A DNA stretch of 64,000 nucleotides from Zhengitettix transpicula (taxonomy: Eukaryota > Arthropoda > Insecta > Orthoptera > Tetrigidae): NCBI GenBank assembly GCA_037074705.1, contig CM073596.1, positions 20,480,501 through 20,544,500 on the forward strand, given 5' to 3'. This document shows, piece by piece, positions 12,796-23,589 of this stretch (its first letter is position 1; each line of letters begins with the position of its first letter). The position numbers were made by a program, and so were the translations under genes. The notes under the pieces are model-generated. The model saw only the letters and a list, made by a program, of their open reading frames with translations, was not told the origin of the DNA and did not search any database.

Positions 12796-14089
12796 TTAAG
12801 AAAATAATAACATGAAATGCTAATCACATTTAGAATTCAAGAGGGTCTCCGGAGTTTTAGCAATCGATCGAAAAGTTGAATCGTCTTCAGAGTTGGTCAC
12901 CTGACGGAAGCTGAAGTAACACAAAGAAATGAGGTCATGTTGGATCAAACAAGTCTGCATCTGTTAAATATTCTACGGTCTAAAACAAAGGTTTTACATT
13001 GTAGTCGCAGAATGCTTCTTGTCGGAAAGGGGCGAATATTTACAAATCATAAGTGCAGAGAATTCGTGAGAGAGTCTGAGTAATCCTTGGGGAAGCCGCG
13101 GCAAAGAGGAAGGCAGCATCCTAACGAATTTGCATACGGACTGTGAGAGAAGAGAAGGGTTTTAGAGGCCCACAGCCGAGCTTGATTTACATCGCCCCTC
13201 TCCACGAATTCTCACAATTTCCATAAACACAAATTTGAAAGGAATTAAACCGCAAGATCCGCCCCCTTTGAATCAAGGCTTGGAATACAGATGAATGCAA
13301 CGAACGAAATCGGAAGAGGAAGATTCCTCTCTGCGTGGTAGCTTCATTTGATGCCTTGTTCATTGTTATTCTGTCGCAAGACCACACAAAAGGCGTCACA
13401 ATGGAAAGTGGCCATTCAAAATGGAGTCTCCGAACATGATGTGCTGTACTGTTTTCGAGCACGATTATATTTCAACCAAATATGAAGTTAGATCCCAATG
13501 TATTTTCAAGGAAATTATTATTTACTTCCCGTGATTAATAAAGAACAAAATAGTTTGCTCTGTTGTAACTGTTATTAAAAATTAATATATAATATCTAAA
13601 AAAGTTCAGAATCAATTATAAAGAAAAAGAAAACTAAGACTACGTTCTTTCACAATCCGTGGTCCTCATCATGTGTGCGTTACAAATAAACTGAGAAACG
13701 ATATAACGATGATATACATAAATAAATGTTGCAAAGATTATTTTTATCGGTTTTAACATCAATAGATGACAATTTCAAAAATTAATCTCGCAAAATATTT
13801 GATTTCAGAATGTGATACTGATTATTCCAACGAATACTGTGGTTATTTGAGTTGACATGTTTACTGTGAACTGAATGTTTGTCACAAAGTTGTTTTAACT
13901 TGGAAATCTGTTCTTTCAGCAGAGTTTTTAATGCACTTTTACTTTGTTCTGTGACATTTAATACATTACATTTTGCTTACCTAAATTATTGATATATTAT
14001 TTGCAGTTTTTTACTACAAATATTGGTTGGAATATATATGCATATTGGAGTATACAGAAATTATTATAAAAATAGCCCACACGTTGCGG
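12796..14089. other. Intron, mixed composition, nothing firmly recognised
   Basis: A GC-richer patch occurs at 13020-13450 with a 91-codon minus frame lacking recognisable residues. Upstream parts of the jockey-like element may extend into the first 150 bases but are too decayed to read. Confidence 0.4.
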
Positions 14090-14167
14090 CACCAAAGTAG
14101 GTAATATTCAAAATAACAAAGGAAAATAAAGCCAACACGTAGTGGCCAAAATTATGTGGTATTCAAT

Positions 14168-14179
14168 CTTTTAAAAGGA
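14168..14179. repeat. Target site duplication, left, of copy B
   Basis: The sequence cttttaaaagga is identical to 14444-14455. Length and flanking position fit Penelope-type insertion, which gives variable-length duplications. Confidence 0.8.
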
Positions 14180-14443
14180 GTATTTTACGTCTGATTGAAA
14201 ATAATGAATAAGAAAGATAGCCAATACAGACAAAAAAAAGGTAATATAAATACCACACAACGTTTTTCGGATCTCTGTTCCTTTCGTCAGGTGCTAAGAA
14301 GAGCCTAGAGAAACACAACTGCACATCTAAAGATTTTTGTCCACTGACCAGTGCAGTTGTGTTTCTCTAGGCTCTTCTTAGCACCTGACGAAAGGATCAA
14401 GGATCCAACCTTTTTTGTCAGTATTGGCTATCTTTCTTATTCA
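14180..14443 (-). mobile_element. Penelope-derived hammerhead foldback element, copy B (264 bp)
   Basis: Palindromic family-1 element inserted in a dispersed repeat. The terminal tacgtctgattgaaaa is on the left, so the copy is probably in minus orientation and truncated at its 5' (right) end. The minus strand carries CTGACGA, a GGA/TCC stem and GAAAAACGTT at 14252-14294. The plus arm has lost the GAAAC block. Target duplications cttttaaaagga are at 14168-14179 and 14444-14455 (12 of 12 bases identical). Confidence 0.88.
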
Positions 14444-15350
14444 CTTTTAAAAGGAAGAAATGTAACAGGATTTTACCTTGAATTTAATCAAAATTTTTTT
14501 AAAGAAGTAACAAAATATTATTTATTACAATTTCTATTTACTTTAAATTTGGTACATTTTTATGTTTTTAGTTAATTGCCGCAGCATTAATGATACTCAT
14601 AGTCTCAGAGCCGCTTACTGGGCTTCTAATAATGATAGTGATTTGCAATTGTCACCAAAGTTAAAAAGAAAATACAAATTTAATTTACAATAACAAAATT
14701 GTATAAAAGAATTTAACAACAACAAAAAAACTAGAGAAATCTCACGGTAAATTATATTTACACAAAGATTTACAAAATCAAGTTTATACATACCATTTTA
14801 TTTTGCGGTGTTCTAGTAACATATTGTGCACTTCACAGTAATTCTATTCTAAAGAAAAATATTTAATTTACAGGCCATAACACTGGTTGCTATATCGTTT
14901 CACTTCACAAAAATTCCGGCGCCTTTCTAACAACTGTTCACGAACTTTACGTTGTACTTATTGTCACACAGATTTGCTGTAGAAATACGTTAATGCCAAA
15001 TGTGATATTTTCAGCGCTTTCTCTGCTCAGACTTCCCTGAATTCCCAATTATTCAGTCACAATAATCCTCGGCTGGTCTACAAAACTATATTCACTCTAT
15101 CATTGATCCCAAGACCGACTTCTCTACGACCATTAACGTTTCTACTCCCAAGAATACTCATCTCAGGCTCCCAAAACACAATATTCAAATTCCCACAACA
15201 CTCTGGCTGTTTGCACCAAAGTTCTGTGCGTATTACATACGCTTTTCCGACAATAATCGCATAGCAACCTTCACAGCCTCTGCATTCTACATTTACTGTA
15301 CTTTACAATGCTCTGGCCTCAAAGTTACGCCGACAATAATGTTAAAAAAA

Positions 15351-16339
15351 ATTATGAAATAAAACACATTGGTAATCTCTACAACATCGATTACAAAAAA
15401 ATCGTATGCGATTTAAATAATTCATTTATGATGATTTAGAAGTGAAACATAATAGTAAAATAAAAACAATATTGTATGACAGTACCGACAGTTTTAATGG
15501 TAGCACTAGCCACACTACATTAATAATCTGAGTATTGGTAATTATAGCTGAATTACTCCAATATATACAGGCTGTTGTTAAATACGTTTAAATTTTGGGG
15601 GGAGGGGGGGGGTGGAATTGCAGGAAATATTGCAATTTGTAAAATTTCTGTTTGATGGTACCTTTCTCTAGTTTTATGTCTATTGCCTCTACTCTACTAA
15701 TCCAGCACGTAAACTCTTCATATTCCCTCTGAATTATAACACCATTGTTGCTCCACATGAGTTAAATAAATTATTTTACTAGTATTAAATAATGTAAAAT
15801 CATTTTTCATGTGGATTATTATTCCATATAAAGTATTATTTAGATCTATTTAAATAAACTTAAAAAATCTTTAAGTAATGGTAGCTTGTACGTTTCACCA
15901 GTTTATATTATAGGAGAAATCAGCATCACATTTTTTTGCTGTCAATAAACTAACCACTTAAAAGTTAAAAAAAAATAGGATACTTGTGATAAAGCTACGA
16001 ACCGTCCAAAATCGGCCCTGAACAATTTCACGTTCAGTTAATCTCTATGTTAATATTCAGTGAAATAAAAAGGATTGACTTTCGACTAAAAAATGATGGA
16101 CCTCAGTTATGACTATTTCTAATTTTATCATGTCATTATTCATATTCAGTTTTATTTACTGAATGATATGTTTCATTCTCCGAATTATTTTCCCCTTCCC
16201 AGTCCCCTAACATTGCAGAATGGCACGTGGTAAGCTTTGGGTGTTACACGCTTCTGAACATGAATTTAAATGTTCTCCTCATAGTGGTACGGCCGTTATT
16301 TTCTCTTTTTGCAAAGTGATGAGAATATCTTTTTTTACA
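15351..16339. other. AT-rich intron with a G-run
   Basis: A tract of mostly G at 15596-15613. No coding pattern. Confidence 0.5.
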
Positions 16340-16820
16340 GTTGTGGTTTAAAGTCTTTGAGCATTGAGCGCCGCAAATGCAGCTAATTTGCATACAAAAA
16401 CACAAGGGACACATGCCGTTTACAATTACACAGAGGTGTGCGCGTTTTTTTTAACCATGCACTGCCAAATTAGCACGCGTGCAGTAATTAATTAGAACTA
16501 TAATAGCATAGTCCGTTTTGCGGAGGAGGGGACGTGGATTAGCCGGCTGTACTAGGAGCTAGTCATTTATTAATTAATTCGTGATTGATTGGGGATTTTG
16601 CCATCACTCAATTGTCCACATTGCAGCCCGATTTTTTCCCACGTCACAATCCCAGAGAGCCGGAGAGAAGTTGTCAATGCTCGACCATAATGGGCCTCGG
16701 CGGTTAATTTTCAGTTCTTCATTTATTCATGTTTTACCAGAGCGTCGTTTATAAATTATGACCCAATTCCGCGGGCTGCGTTCAGAATGTACCTTGGACG
16801 TCCATCGGAATGGTTCAAGC
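16340..16820. promoter_or_regulatory. Candidate intronic cis-regulatory block
   Basis: Non-repetitive, GC-richer block with clustered sites: POU octamer atttgcat (16386-16393), homeodomain taattaattag near 16487, ggatta (TAATCC, Pitx/Otx-type) at 16536-16541, ttaattaattcgtg near 16570, and ccataatggg near 16686. No open frame of note. The density of homeodomain-type sites within a developmental gene's intron suggests an enhancer. Conservation is untested. Confidence 0.4.
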
Positions 16821-18719
16821 AAAAATAAAAAAAAATTGTGCTCTCTTTTCTCGCTATTATAAATTTTGTCTTATTATTCATTTTATTAGGCACAAGCTGA
16901 CTTTTGACTGTTTCTGGGTTAGTGAACATAACTTTAGAGGTTCATGAATTTCCTCGTCCTTCGAAAATTAGAATTTTCTATGATTTTTCCGTGTACTAAA
17001 ACTCGTTAAATATTTTAGGAAACTGTTTAATAAATTTCGATTTTTTTTCCGTGGTTGAAATCCTGTTCATCATTACTTTCCACTTTTTTACAAACAGGAT
17101 TTCCTCGATTATCAGTGGTGGAAATCACAAACAGCTTAATTTTATAAGTGTTTATGTAAATATATATATTAAAAATGAGTAATGGATACAACTGCAGATT
17201 TTTTCAGGCAGGATGCTCCGCCTCCGAATTCAACCATTTTCTGTCATGTTTAGGGACTAGTATCAAATATTATAAATATCGTCGAGATCTTGATTATCAA
17301 AATATTATCATGCTGACAGTAATTTTTATATGAGTCTTCTAAAAGACAAAAATATGTCTCCTTGTAGTGGTGATATTCACAGCACACATCAAACGATTAA
17401 AGTTATTGGTTAATTTAATTTATTAAGTATTTAATAAAATAAAACCTAAAAACTGTTTTCAAGCTTTAAAAATTCGGAACGATTACGTATTATGGTTTTT
17501 TCCCGATTGAAGATCTAAAACCGGTTAATGTTTTCATTTGATGAATTAAAGTTTTCAGCAAGAGGACTGAGAAATAATTACGGTGTACATAATTAGCAGA
17601 AAATATTTAACTGAAACGCAGAACAATATCTGACGAACGAAATGGGTTACATTAAACGTACGAGTATCGTACAGTTCGTTCATAATTTTGAAATTATAAT
17701 AGTAGGTGAACAGAACAAAGAATAAATATTTTTTTTACTAAAAGTAGATTATAAATTTAATTTAATAAAATCAGCGTATTAAATTTTAATTCAGTTTTTC
17801 AAAAAATATTATTATACATATTTAATACCTGATATGTTACATATTAAAACACACGCTAATTGTTTCAATATAAAACTCCTTACGTTTAAATAACACTGTA
17901 TTTTAATATACTTCTTTTTCCGTTGTGAAGGTCGATTCGATCTGTCACATTTATCTTTATCGTCACGTTTTGACAATGTTTGACACAGTCGTGTTGCTTT
18001 ATTAAAAATATTTAAGGGTCTTGCTACATGAAACGATTAACGCTATTTGTATTAAACAACAGTCATTAATTAACAACCAGAATTGTGCTACAACAAACGA
18101 AAATAACCCATAAAAAGGGCGAACCACTTTCAATTGTACAAAAAGGAGTCAGTTACAAAGGAATTACTATATTTAATGTACTCCAGAAGTCTACAGAAAA
18201 ATTTTAAAATATAAGAAAATTGAAAATAGAGACATAACTAATTTTTTTCTCTGCCTAAGAAATTCTTATCAATTTACAGAATTTGGTTTATATTAAGATC
18301 GACTTTTATCGAACAATATTATAGCATGAAAAATCATCTAATTTATTTTATACGGTATTTGAAATAATAATTATAGGTCATTATTATAATTTCTGTATCT
18401 AATCCTGACTCTTTCCACATTATCGACCGAGTCTATGGAATACTAATAGATGATATAGATAAAGATGGCATGGTAGTCCGGATATGTTTCCTTATGTGAA
18501 GAAATTCTAAATAACAACTTTACTATAAAAAAAGGAACTTTAGACATAAAATTTTTATTGACCTCACAATCTGACAGATTTTATTATTTCAGTTTTTTTT
18601 TGACAATTATAAATGTGCGGACGGAAATTAATTTGCCAAACTAAATTTATTTCCCGAGTTACAAATGAATAAATACTCCACCGAGTAGTTAATTTTAATT
18701 TTCATTATAATTAAACAAA
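16821..18719. other. AT-rich intron, nothing recognised
   Basis: Long AT-rich stretch, no frames or repeats of note. Confidence 0.5.
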
Positions 18720-19480
18720 TCCCAATTATTTGCGAACACTAAACCCGGTATCAGAGAGCGGCGTTGTAATTAAGGTGAGTGTCCAGTTTTGCTCGGATCT
18801 GAGCGTACAACAGCAGTAAAACAACGCAGCCACAGAGCCATGCCAACTGGTTTCGACGGCTTCGGTATGGATCACATTTACACGCAATTAAAAATAAGGA
18901 CTCTAAATCCTGGCCAGAGCTCCGAATGATTACGCCGGCCGCGCTGACATTACCTGGCGGGGAGCTTTGTTTAATTAATGTTTTAGCTCTGGGAAGCTGC
19001 TAAATAATTCTCCATAATTTGGCTGCGCAATGCATTGCCCTAGGACGCCGGAACGACCGACACCAATCAAGCAGTTTTTCAACGATCCGGGCGGCCGCTA
19101 GCTTTAAAGGTGGTGATGAAATCCTCTTCGCCGGGATTAGTCTTGATTACAACGATAATCGTGGCGAAATGTCTGATACGTTCGTCCCCACTCAGTTCCA
19201 TTCAAACAGTTCGTTTCCATTAACAGCGACGCCGACACACGCACACCGGGGGAAAAAAAATCCTCTTAATGAGTGCTCAGCCGGGTTTTTTATTTTTTCG
19301 GGAATTAAATCTAAATACCTTTTCGGTTCATTGGCGGCGAGTTTTAAAAATCAATTTCCTTCGCTTATAGCGCAGCGGCGAGCACAGTTAGATACATATC
19401 GGCTAAGGGGATTATCGCGCTTGATTTTTGCGGAGTGAACCTGGTGAGCCACCTGTGACCACCACCATCATTCCCCTCCA
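18720..19480. promoter_or_regulatory. Candidate intronic cis-regulatory block
   Basis: High-complexity, GC-richer stretch with a poor-start 139-codon frame that shows no protein-like pattern. It contains two ggatta sites (19134-19139, 19409-19414), several ttaattaa/caattaaa homeodomain-type sites, and paired cacctg/cctggtg E-boxes near 19440-19460. The closest large block upstream of the Penelope copy C insertion. Enhancer reading is inference. Confidence 0.38.
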
Positions 19481-19714
19481 TTAATAATAATTTTAAAAAA
19501 ATGCATTTATTTAAAACACTGTTGTAAGGAATTCATACACTAAAAGTAACTAAGGAATATATATTGCTGACGGTATTGACTGTTGTCCAAGATGAAAAAA
19601 ATGCAAGGCTTCTATTTATATAGATGCAATAATCGGCACGGTAAATAAAATATGACTTATTGCCCTCATATGGACTAATTATTGCATTTTTTAAGGAGAC
19701 TCATTAAAACAGAG

Positions 19715-19728
19715 AAAAACATAATAAT
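19715..19728. repeat. Target site duplication, left, of copy C
   Basis: aaaaacataataat, identical to 20531-20544. It fixes the insertion boundaries of copy C. Confidence 0.9.
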
Positions 19729-19844
19729 GAATAAGAAAGATGGCCAATACAAACAAAAAAGGGTAATATAAATACCACACACCGTTTCTGGGATCTTTGT
19801 GCCTTTCATCAAGTGCTAAGAAGCCTACTGTCACTCGTCAAGGC

Positions 19845-20254
19845 AAATTTTTTCTCGTACTCCCTTATTACATTCTACATCACAAATTTGTCCAAATATT
19901 CCAAGAATATCACATATCCATCATTTACAGATCCACTAATACTTTATTAAAAACCACAAGGACCCACTTGACACCTACAGCAACCACGTCTTTTACAAAA
20001 TCTCTTGCTCGAATTGTAATTCTTGCTACATAGGGCGAACAAAACGTTCCCTTAATACATTTATCAAAAAACATATGTCTAATATAAAGCTTCCCATTGA
20101 TAAACAATCTGTAGTATACAAACATATCATCAATTCGAAACCTAATTTTGATTGGCAAAATGCTAAGATTTTAAACATAGACACCAGGTACAATTCCAGA
20201 CTCATTTCAGAGATGCTTCACATTAAATCCAACATCACAAACAGACACTATTAA
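19845..20254 (+). pseudogene. Penelope-like element GIY-YIG endonuclease region (copy C, decayed)
   Basis: The conceptual translation reads PYYILHHKFVQIFQEYH (region after the RT), then, after a frameshift near 19940, the open stretch KDPLDTYSNHVFYKISCSNC followed by NSCYIGRTKRSLNTFIKKH. This is the Penelope-type GIY-YIG nuclease, with the catalytic Tyr pair (FYKI, CYIG), the Arg in GRTKRS and the Cys residues of the CCHH-like linker. It continues with DKQSVVYKHIINSKPNFDW and RYNSRLISEMLHIKSN and stops at 20252-20254. In complete Penelope elements this domain nicks target DNA. No RT lies upstream here, so it cannot act alone. Confidence 0.88.
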
Positions 20255-20408
20255 ACACAATAATTGGTATGATCCCTTTTGTTTTCCCATTGTCGTTGCC
20301 CCCTTATTGTTATGCCAACCCTTCGTCTCTCCTATTGTCGTTGCGTTTTCGTCACTTTTGATTGTTGTCAACTGACCAGTGTAGTTGTGTTTATCTAGGC
20401 TCTTGTTA

Positions 20409-20450
20409 GCACCTGACGAAAGGGACAAGGATCCCAGAAACGTTGTGTGG
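20409..20450 (+). ncRNA. Hammerhead-type ribozyme candidate (copy C, plus strand)
   Basis: The order is helix I strand gcac, core CTGACGA (20413-20419), helix II GGGA (20422-20425) / TCCC (20432-20435), core GAAA (20437-20440), the self-complementary ACGT helix III (20440-20443), H17 = T (20444), and helix I strand gtgt. This is the minimal layout described for Penelope and retrozyme hammerheads, where ACGU allows two copies to pair. The conserved CUGANGA and GAAA bases are all present. One uncertainty is the extra A residues flanking helix II. Activity is not shown. Confidence 0.7.
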
Positions 20451-20530
20451 TATTTATATTACCCTTTTTTGTCTGTATTGGCTATCTTTCTTATTCATTA
20501 TTTTCAATCAGACGTAGATTTTTTCATTTT
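20447..20530 (+). repeat. Right terminal arm of Penelope family 1
   Basis: It contains tggtatttatattaccc, then gtctgtattggctatc, then caatcagacgtagatt. The same string, in either orientation, ends the other family-1 copies in this window, and its reverse complement forms their left arms. Confidence 0.8.
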
Positions 20531-20544
20531 AAAAACATAATAAT

Positions 20545-21183
20545 TTTTAGAAACGACATAATGTTTATACGTGACATTTTAGCCTTCATAAGATGCCACC
20601 TGATAGTTCTTTTACGTACAACCCATATAAACACTCTCATTTGGTTTAGTGTTGTCTTACGAAACGTTAAAAAACAAATTCTGGAAATTTTAATTTTTAT
20701 CCATTTTTTAAAAGTTCCAGTTCAAATAACAATTTCTTCAAATCTCCATTGTGCCGAGTCCTTTTTCTCCCGGTTTTATAAATTATTTATATTTATTTTA
20801 TCGTCAATGTAATAAGTAAGTAGATCACTTGGCACCTGATGCGTCCTATTGATTTGCCTGCATTTCCTAGGACTGTTCACCATGGGAACATTTTTTCGCC
20901 CACTTTCCGAAGTGCCACTTCTTTTGCTTCCTACTCTTTCTATTTTGAATATTTTCCCGTCATTCTACAGCATCTATATCGGATGCAATCTTCATCTCTG
21001 GTTCCGAGCAGTCGCCGAACTCCATTTATATTCCCAGCTCTCCCTGACGTCTACGTATTATCACCGCGCTTCCTCCAATCGCTCTGACTGGACCGAGTTT
21101 CTTAACGTGTATTCAACTAGAGCATTTCCTCCCCAACCAGCCAAGCTTACAAAAACGAACCTAGCAAACAATTTCAACATATA
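20545..21183. other. Spacer between Penelope copies C and D
   Basis: About 640 bases separate two insertions of the same family in opposite orientation. Overlapping frames of 82-121 codons here show no known domain. Confidence 0.4.
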
Positions 21184-21228
21184 ATATTTACTAATAATAA
21201 TTTCAGACAAAATACGTGATAATATAAA

Positions 21229-21274
21229 TACCACACAACGTTTCTGGAAGCCTTGTTCCTTTCTTCAGGTGTAG
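21229..21274 (-). ncRNA. Hammerhead-type ribozyme candidate (copy D, minus strand)
   Basis: On the minus strand: helix I ctacac, core CTGAAGA (complement of 21262-21268), helix II GGAA/TTCC, GAAACGTT (complement of 21237-21244), helix I gtgtgg. Helix I forms six pairs including one wobble. Compared with copy C, helix II changes from GGGA/TCCC to GGAA/TTCC and the fourth helix I pair from G-U to A-U, so pairing is kept while bases differ. Confidence 0.68.
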
Positions 21275-21453
21275 AAAAACGCAATAGCATAGAGAGAGAC
21301 GCAACTGCACGAGTCAGTTGACAAAACTGAAAAGCGAAGGAAACGCAAAGACAACGGGACAGCCGAAGGCTTAGCGTAACAATAAGGAAGCAACGACAAT
21401 GGATAACCAATGGGAAGTTTAGTGTATAATAATAATAAGGGATCATAGTAATT

Positions 21454-22578
21454 AAGGTATTAATGTCCTGAATACTGCTTATAAAATATATAGTAGAATA
21501 ATAAATGAAATCCTTCGAAATATCTCAGATACAATTTTAAAGAGGAACAATGAGGCTTTCGAAAAGGAAGATCGTGTACTGACTATGTTTTCACATTGAA
21601 AAAGATAATACAAAACAGACAAGAATTTAATTTGTAACCACACCTGGCCTTCGTAGACTATGAAAAATCATTTGACAGGATTAAGAGAAATAAGTTGTGG
21701 TTAATAATGGAAAAACGAGGAATCCCTAAACATTTAATTCAGGTATCACAAAGTCTATATTCAAATACAAGAATTAGAATTAGTAATGAAAAAGGAGAAT
21801 CAAGGAGTTAAACAGGGATGTAGCTTGTCACCTACATTATGTAACATTTACATAGATGATATGATACGGGAATGGAAAAGAGAGAAAACACCATCAGGTA
21901 TAAATATCGGAAGGAATAAATACATCACCACGATGCTTTTCGCTGATGATCAAGTCATAATTCAAGACAATGAAGACAAACTACAAATAGCTTTACATAG
22001 ACAAAACAGACTAAGTAAAGGCTACAACCTGAAAATTTCCTTAAAGAAAACAAAAACAATGGCATTTTTAGGCAATTATTCAGTCAGAACACAAATAATT
22101 CTAGATGATAAACCAATTGAACAGATACTTAGGATGCGATGTATCATATGAACAAGATAAAGATTAACAGAGAAAAATTAACATTTTTCAACATATATGT
22201 GGCACAATAAGAAGAACCCTGAAGGGAAAAACAAGGAAAGAAACGAAAATAAAATTTTATAAAGTTATGGCAGTTCCCACTTTACTATACGGGGCGGAAA
22301 GATGGACGCTTAGACATCAGAAATGAAGTTTCTAAGATCAGCTAAAGGATGCACTAGAGAAGAAAGAATCAGACATGAAACAGTAAGAGATGAACTAGGA
22401 TAAGAGAGAAGGCGATCCAACTTAAAGAGAAATGGAAATAACATGTACATCGTATGCCGCCACAAAGGATTTCCAAACAAATAATGGAATATAACCGAAA
22501 AGAAAGAAGGAATGTGGGAAGACCGTGGAAGAGATGGTGAGACCGGAACAGGCATAATCATGAATTGATAGAAGAATA
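21454..22578 (+). pseudogene. Non-LTR retrotransposon (RTE-like) reverse transcriptase remnant
   Basis: Decayed LINE 3' part. In order, with frameshifts near 21600-21650 and 21790: FRKGRSCTDYVFTLKKIIQN, then FVDYEKSFDRIKRNKLW, then the longest open piece (21786-22151). That piece has QGVKQGCSLSPTLCNIYIDD, the catalytic FADD box (TTMLFADDQVIIQDNEDKLQ) and LKISLKKTKTMAFLG. Further decayed tail matches follow (MAVPTLLYG-like, RMPPQRISKQIMEY, RRNVGRPWKRW). A functional element would copy its RNA by target-primed reverse transcription. Stops and shifts make this copy dead. It ends a few bases past the tail and is flanked by agtaatt (21447-21453, 22579-22585). Clade assignment by eye is tentative. 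Confidence 0.88.
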
Positions 22579-22763
22579 AGTAATTTGTATCTGATTGAAC
22601 ATTAATAGTTGTGATGTTTGATTTAATGTGAAGCATTTCTGATACAATTCTGGAATTGTACCTGGTGTCAAAGTTATATAATCAATTCTTTTGTCTGAAT
22701 TTGGCTGTATTATTTTTAATTTTAAGTCAGACGTAAATTTTCTCATTATATCATCATATTTAC

Positions 22764-23589
22764 CCACACCGGCCGGAAGGTTTGACGCGTTCAGGTCAAC
22801 AGAGTTCGACTAAAGCTGCTTGCTTCGGGTGGTTTGTTCTGAAGAAAATTCTTGACTGAGAACCAACTTTAAAAATGCTAGACTAGTCTAAGTAGTTCGT
22901 CAGTATCCACATTTCAAAACGTATGTTTTATTAACTGCTTCACTGGTGTATAACCCATTGTCGGCCACCTGTTCCAGACCTTATTGTCGTCTACAATTAA
23001 TTAAGTAATCTGCATCGTCTCTCTCACAAGGCTTCTTGCTGTACTATCACTTTTTCTAGACTTAAAAATCCTATAAATGTCTATAATAACTATTAATATA
23101 ACAAAATTTTCTTCCTTACAATATGTAATAGGGTTTCGCACACAGCCACGGAGAGGATTCTCAACTGAAACTAACGAGGCCTTATGCAATCAAGACGACG
23201 TGCTTCTTATTAATGGACAATAACGTCATGAAGGCTTAAGGCAGGGTTGAAACATGTCTAGTTTAGAGTAGTTTTGAGTATATAAGTACTGTGAAATATG
23301 ATTTAGGGAGGGTTCACCCTGAAGTATGGACAGAAATACGTTTTCCCGAAGTGCCCAAGAAATATCACGTATGATTAATGTAATTGAATGAAACTACCTC
23401 GGTTTTTTCCCTGCAACAATTTATCTACTACTGTGTAAAATACTTTATGGCTTTGAACATTGAATCATTAAAATTTATTCCTTCACGTAAACTGCAGTTG
23501 AATAAAATTTAACCTCCGCATTGAAGTCAATATTACGGTCTATATTCAAAACGAAATCGCATTTACTGTAATATTAACAGGGACACCGA
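22764..23589. other. Intron, nothing recognised
   Basis: Mixed composition; gcttgcttcgggtgg near 22825 is GC-richer. No gene or repeat match seen. Confidence 0.45.

Larger units (their letters stand above)
14090..15350. repeat. Dispersed repeat family R1, copy 2 (interrupted by foldback copy B)
   Basis: Direct-orientation copy of 5810-6705. Alignment by eye is continuous across tatgtggtattcaat and then, after the 264-bp foldback, ggattttaccttgaa onward. Many small differences imply the two copies are old. The family type is unknown. Confidence 0.85.
19729..20530 (+). mobile_element. Penelope-like element, copy C, with clean 14-bp target duplication
   Basis: An 802-bp element. A left inverted arm (aataagaaagatggcc, then ccacacaccgtttctggg) is followed by the C-terminal Penelope coding region with the GIY-YIG endonuclease (about 19860-20254). 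Next come a conserved non-coding tract (ccctaattgtt-type) and a right arm with an intact hammerhead core. It ends in cagacgtagattttttcatttt. Flanking aaaaacataataat at 19715-19728 and 20531-20544 is a perfect 14-bp target duplication, so both ends are defined. The reverse transcriptase domain is missing: the left arm joins the coding region just upstream of the endonuclease. This is a non-autonomous derivative. Confidence 0.92.
21192..22747 (-). mobile_element. Penelope family-1 element, copy D, split by a LINE
   Basis: Minus-orientation element. Left part 21192-21446 is the 3' arm with hammerhead core and the reverse of the conserved downstream tract (tagcgtaacaataagg, gggatcata). Right part 22586-22747 resumes in register (acattaatagttgtgatg, then aatgtgaagcat, then attgtacctggtgtc) and ends in the opposite arm (gtctgaatttggctg, then agtcagacgtaaatttt). 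These tracts match copies C and E in the same order. The interval between them is an RT-bearing LINE. The outer target duplication is uncertain: only atatttac at 21184-21191 and 22756-22763. Confidence 0.8.

Noticed and set aside
19019..19438. 139-codon plus frame
   Set aside because: Weak start codon, no family resemblance, and it lies in a block that looks like regulatory DNA.
22310..22767. Minus frames over the LINE and Penelope junction
   Set aside because: They are reverse-strand shadows of the RT tail and of the Penelope tract.
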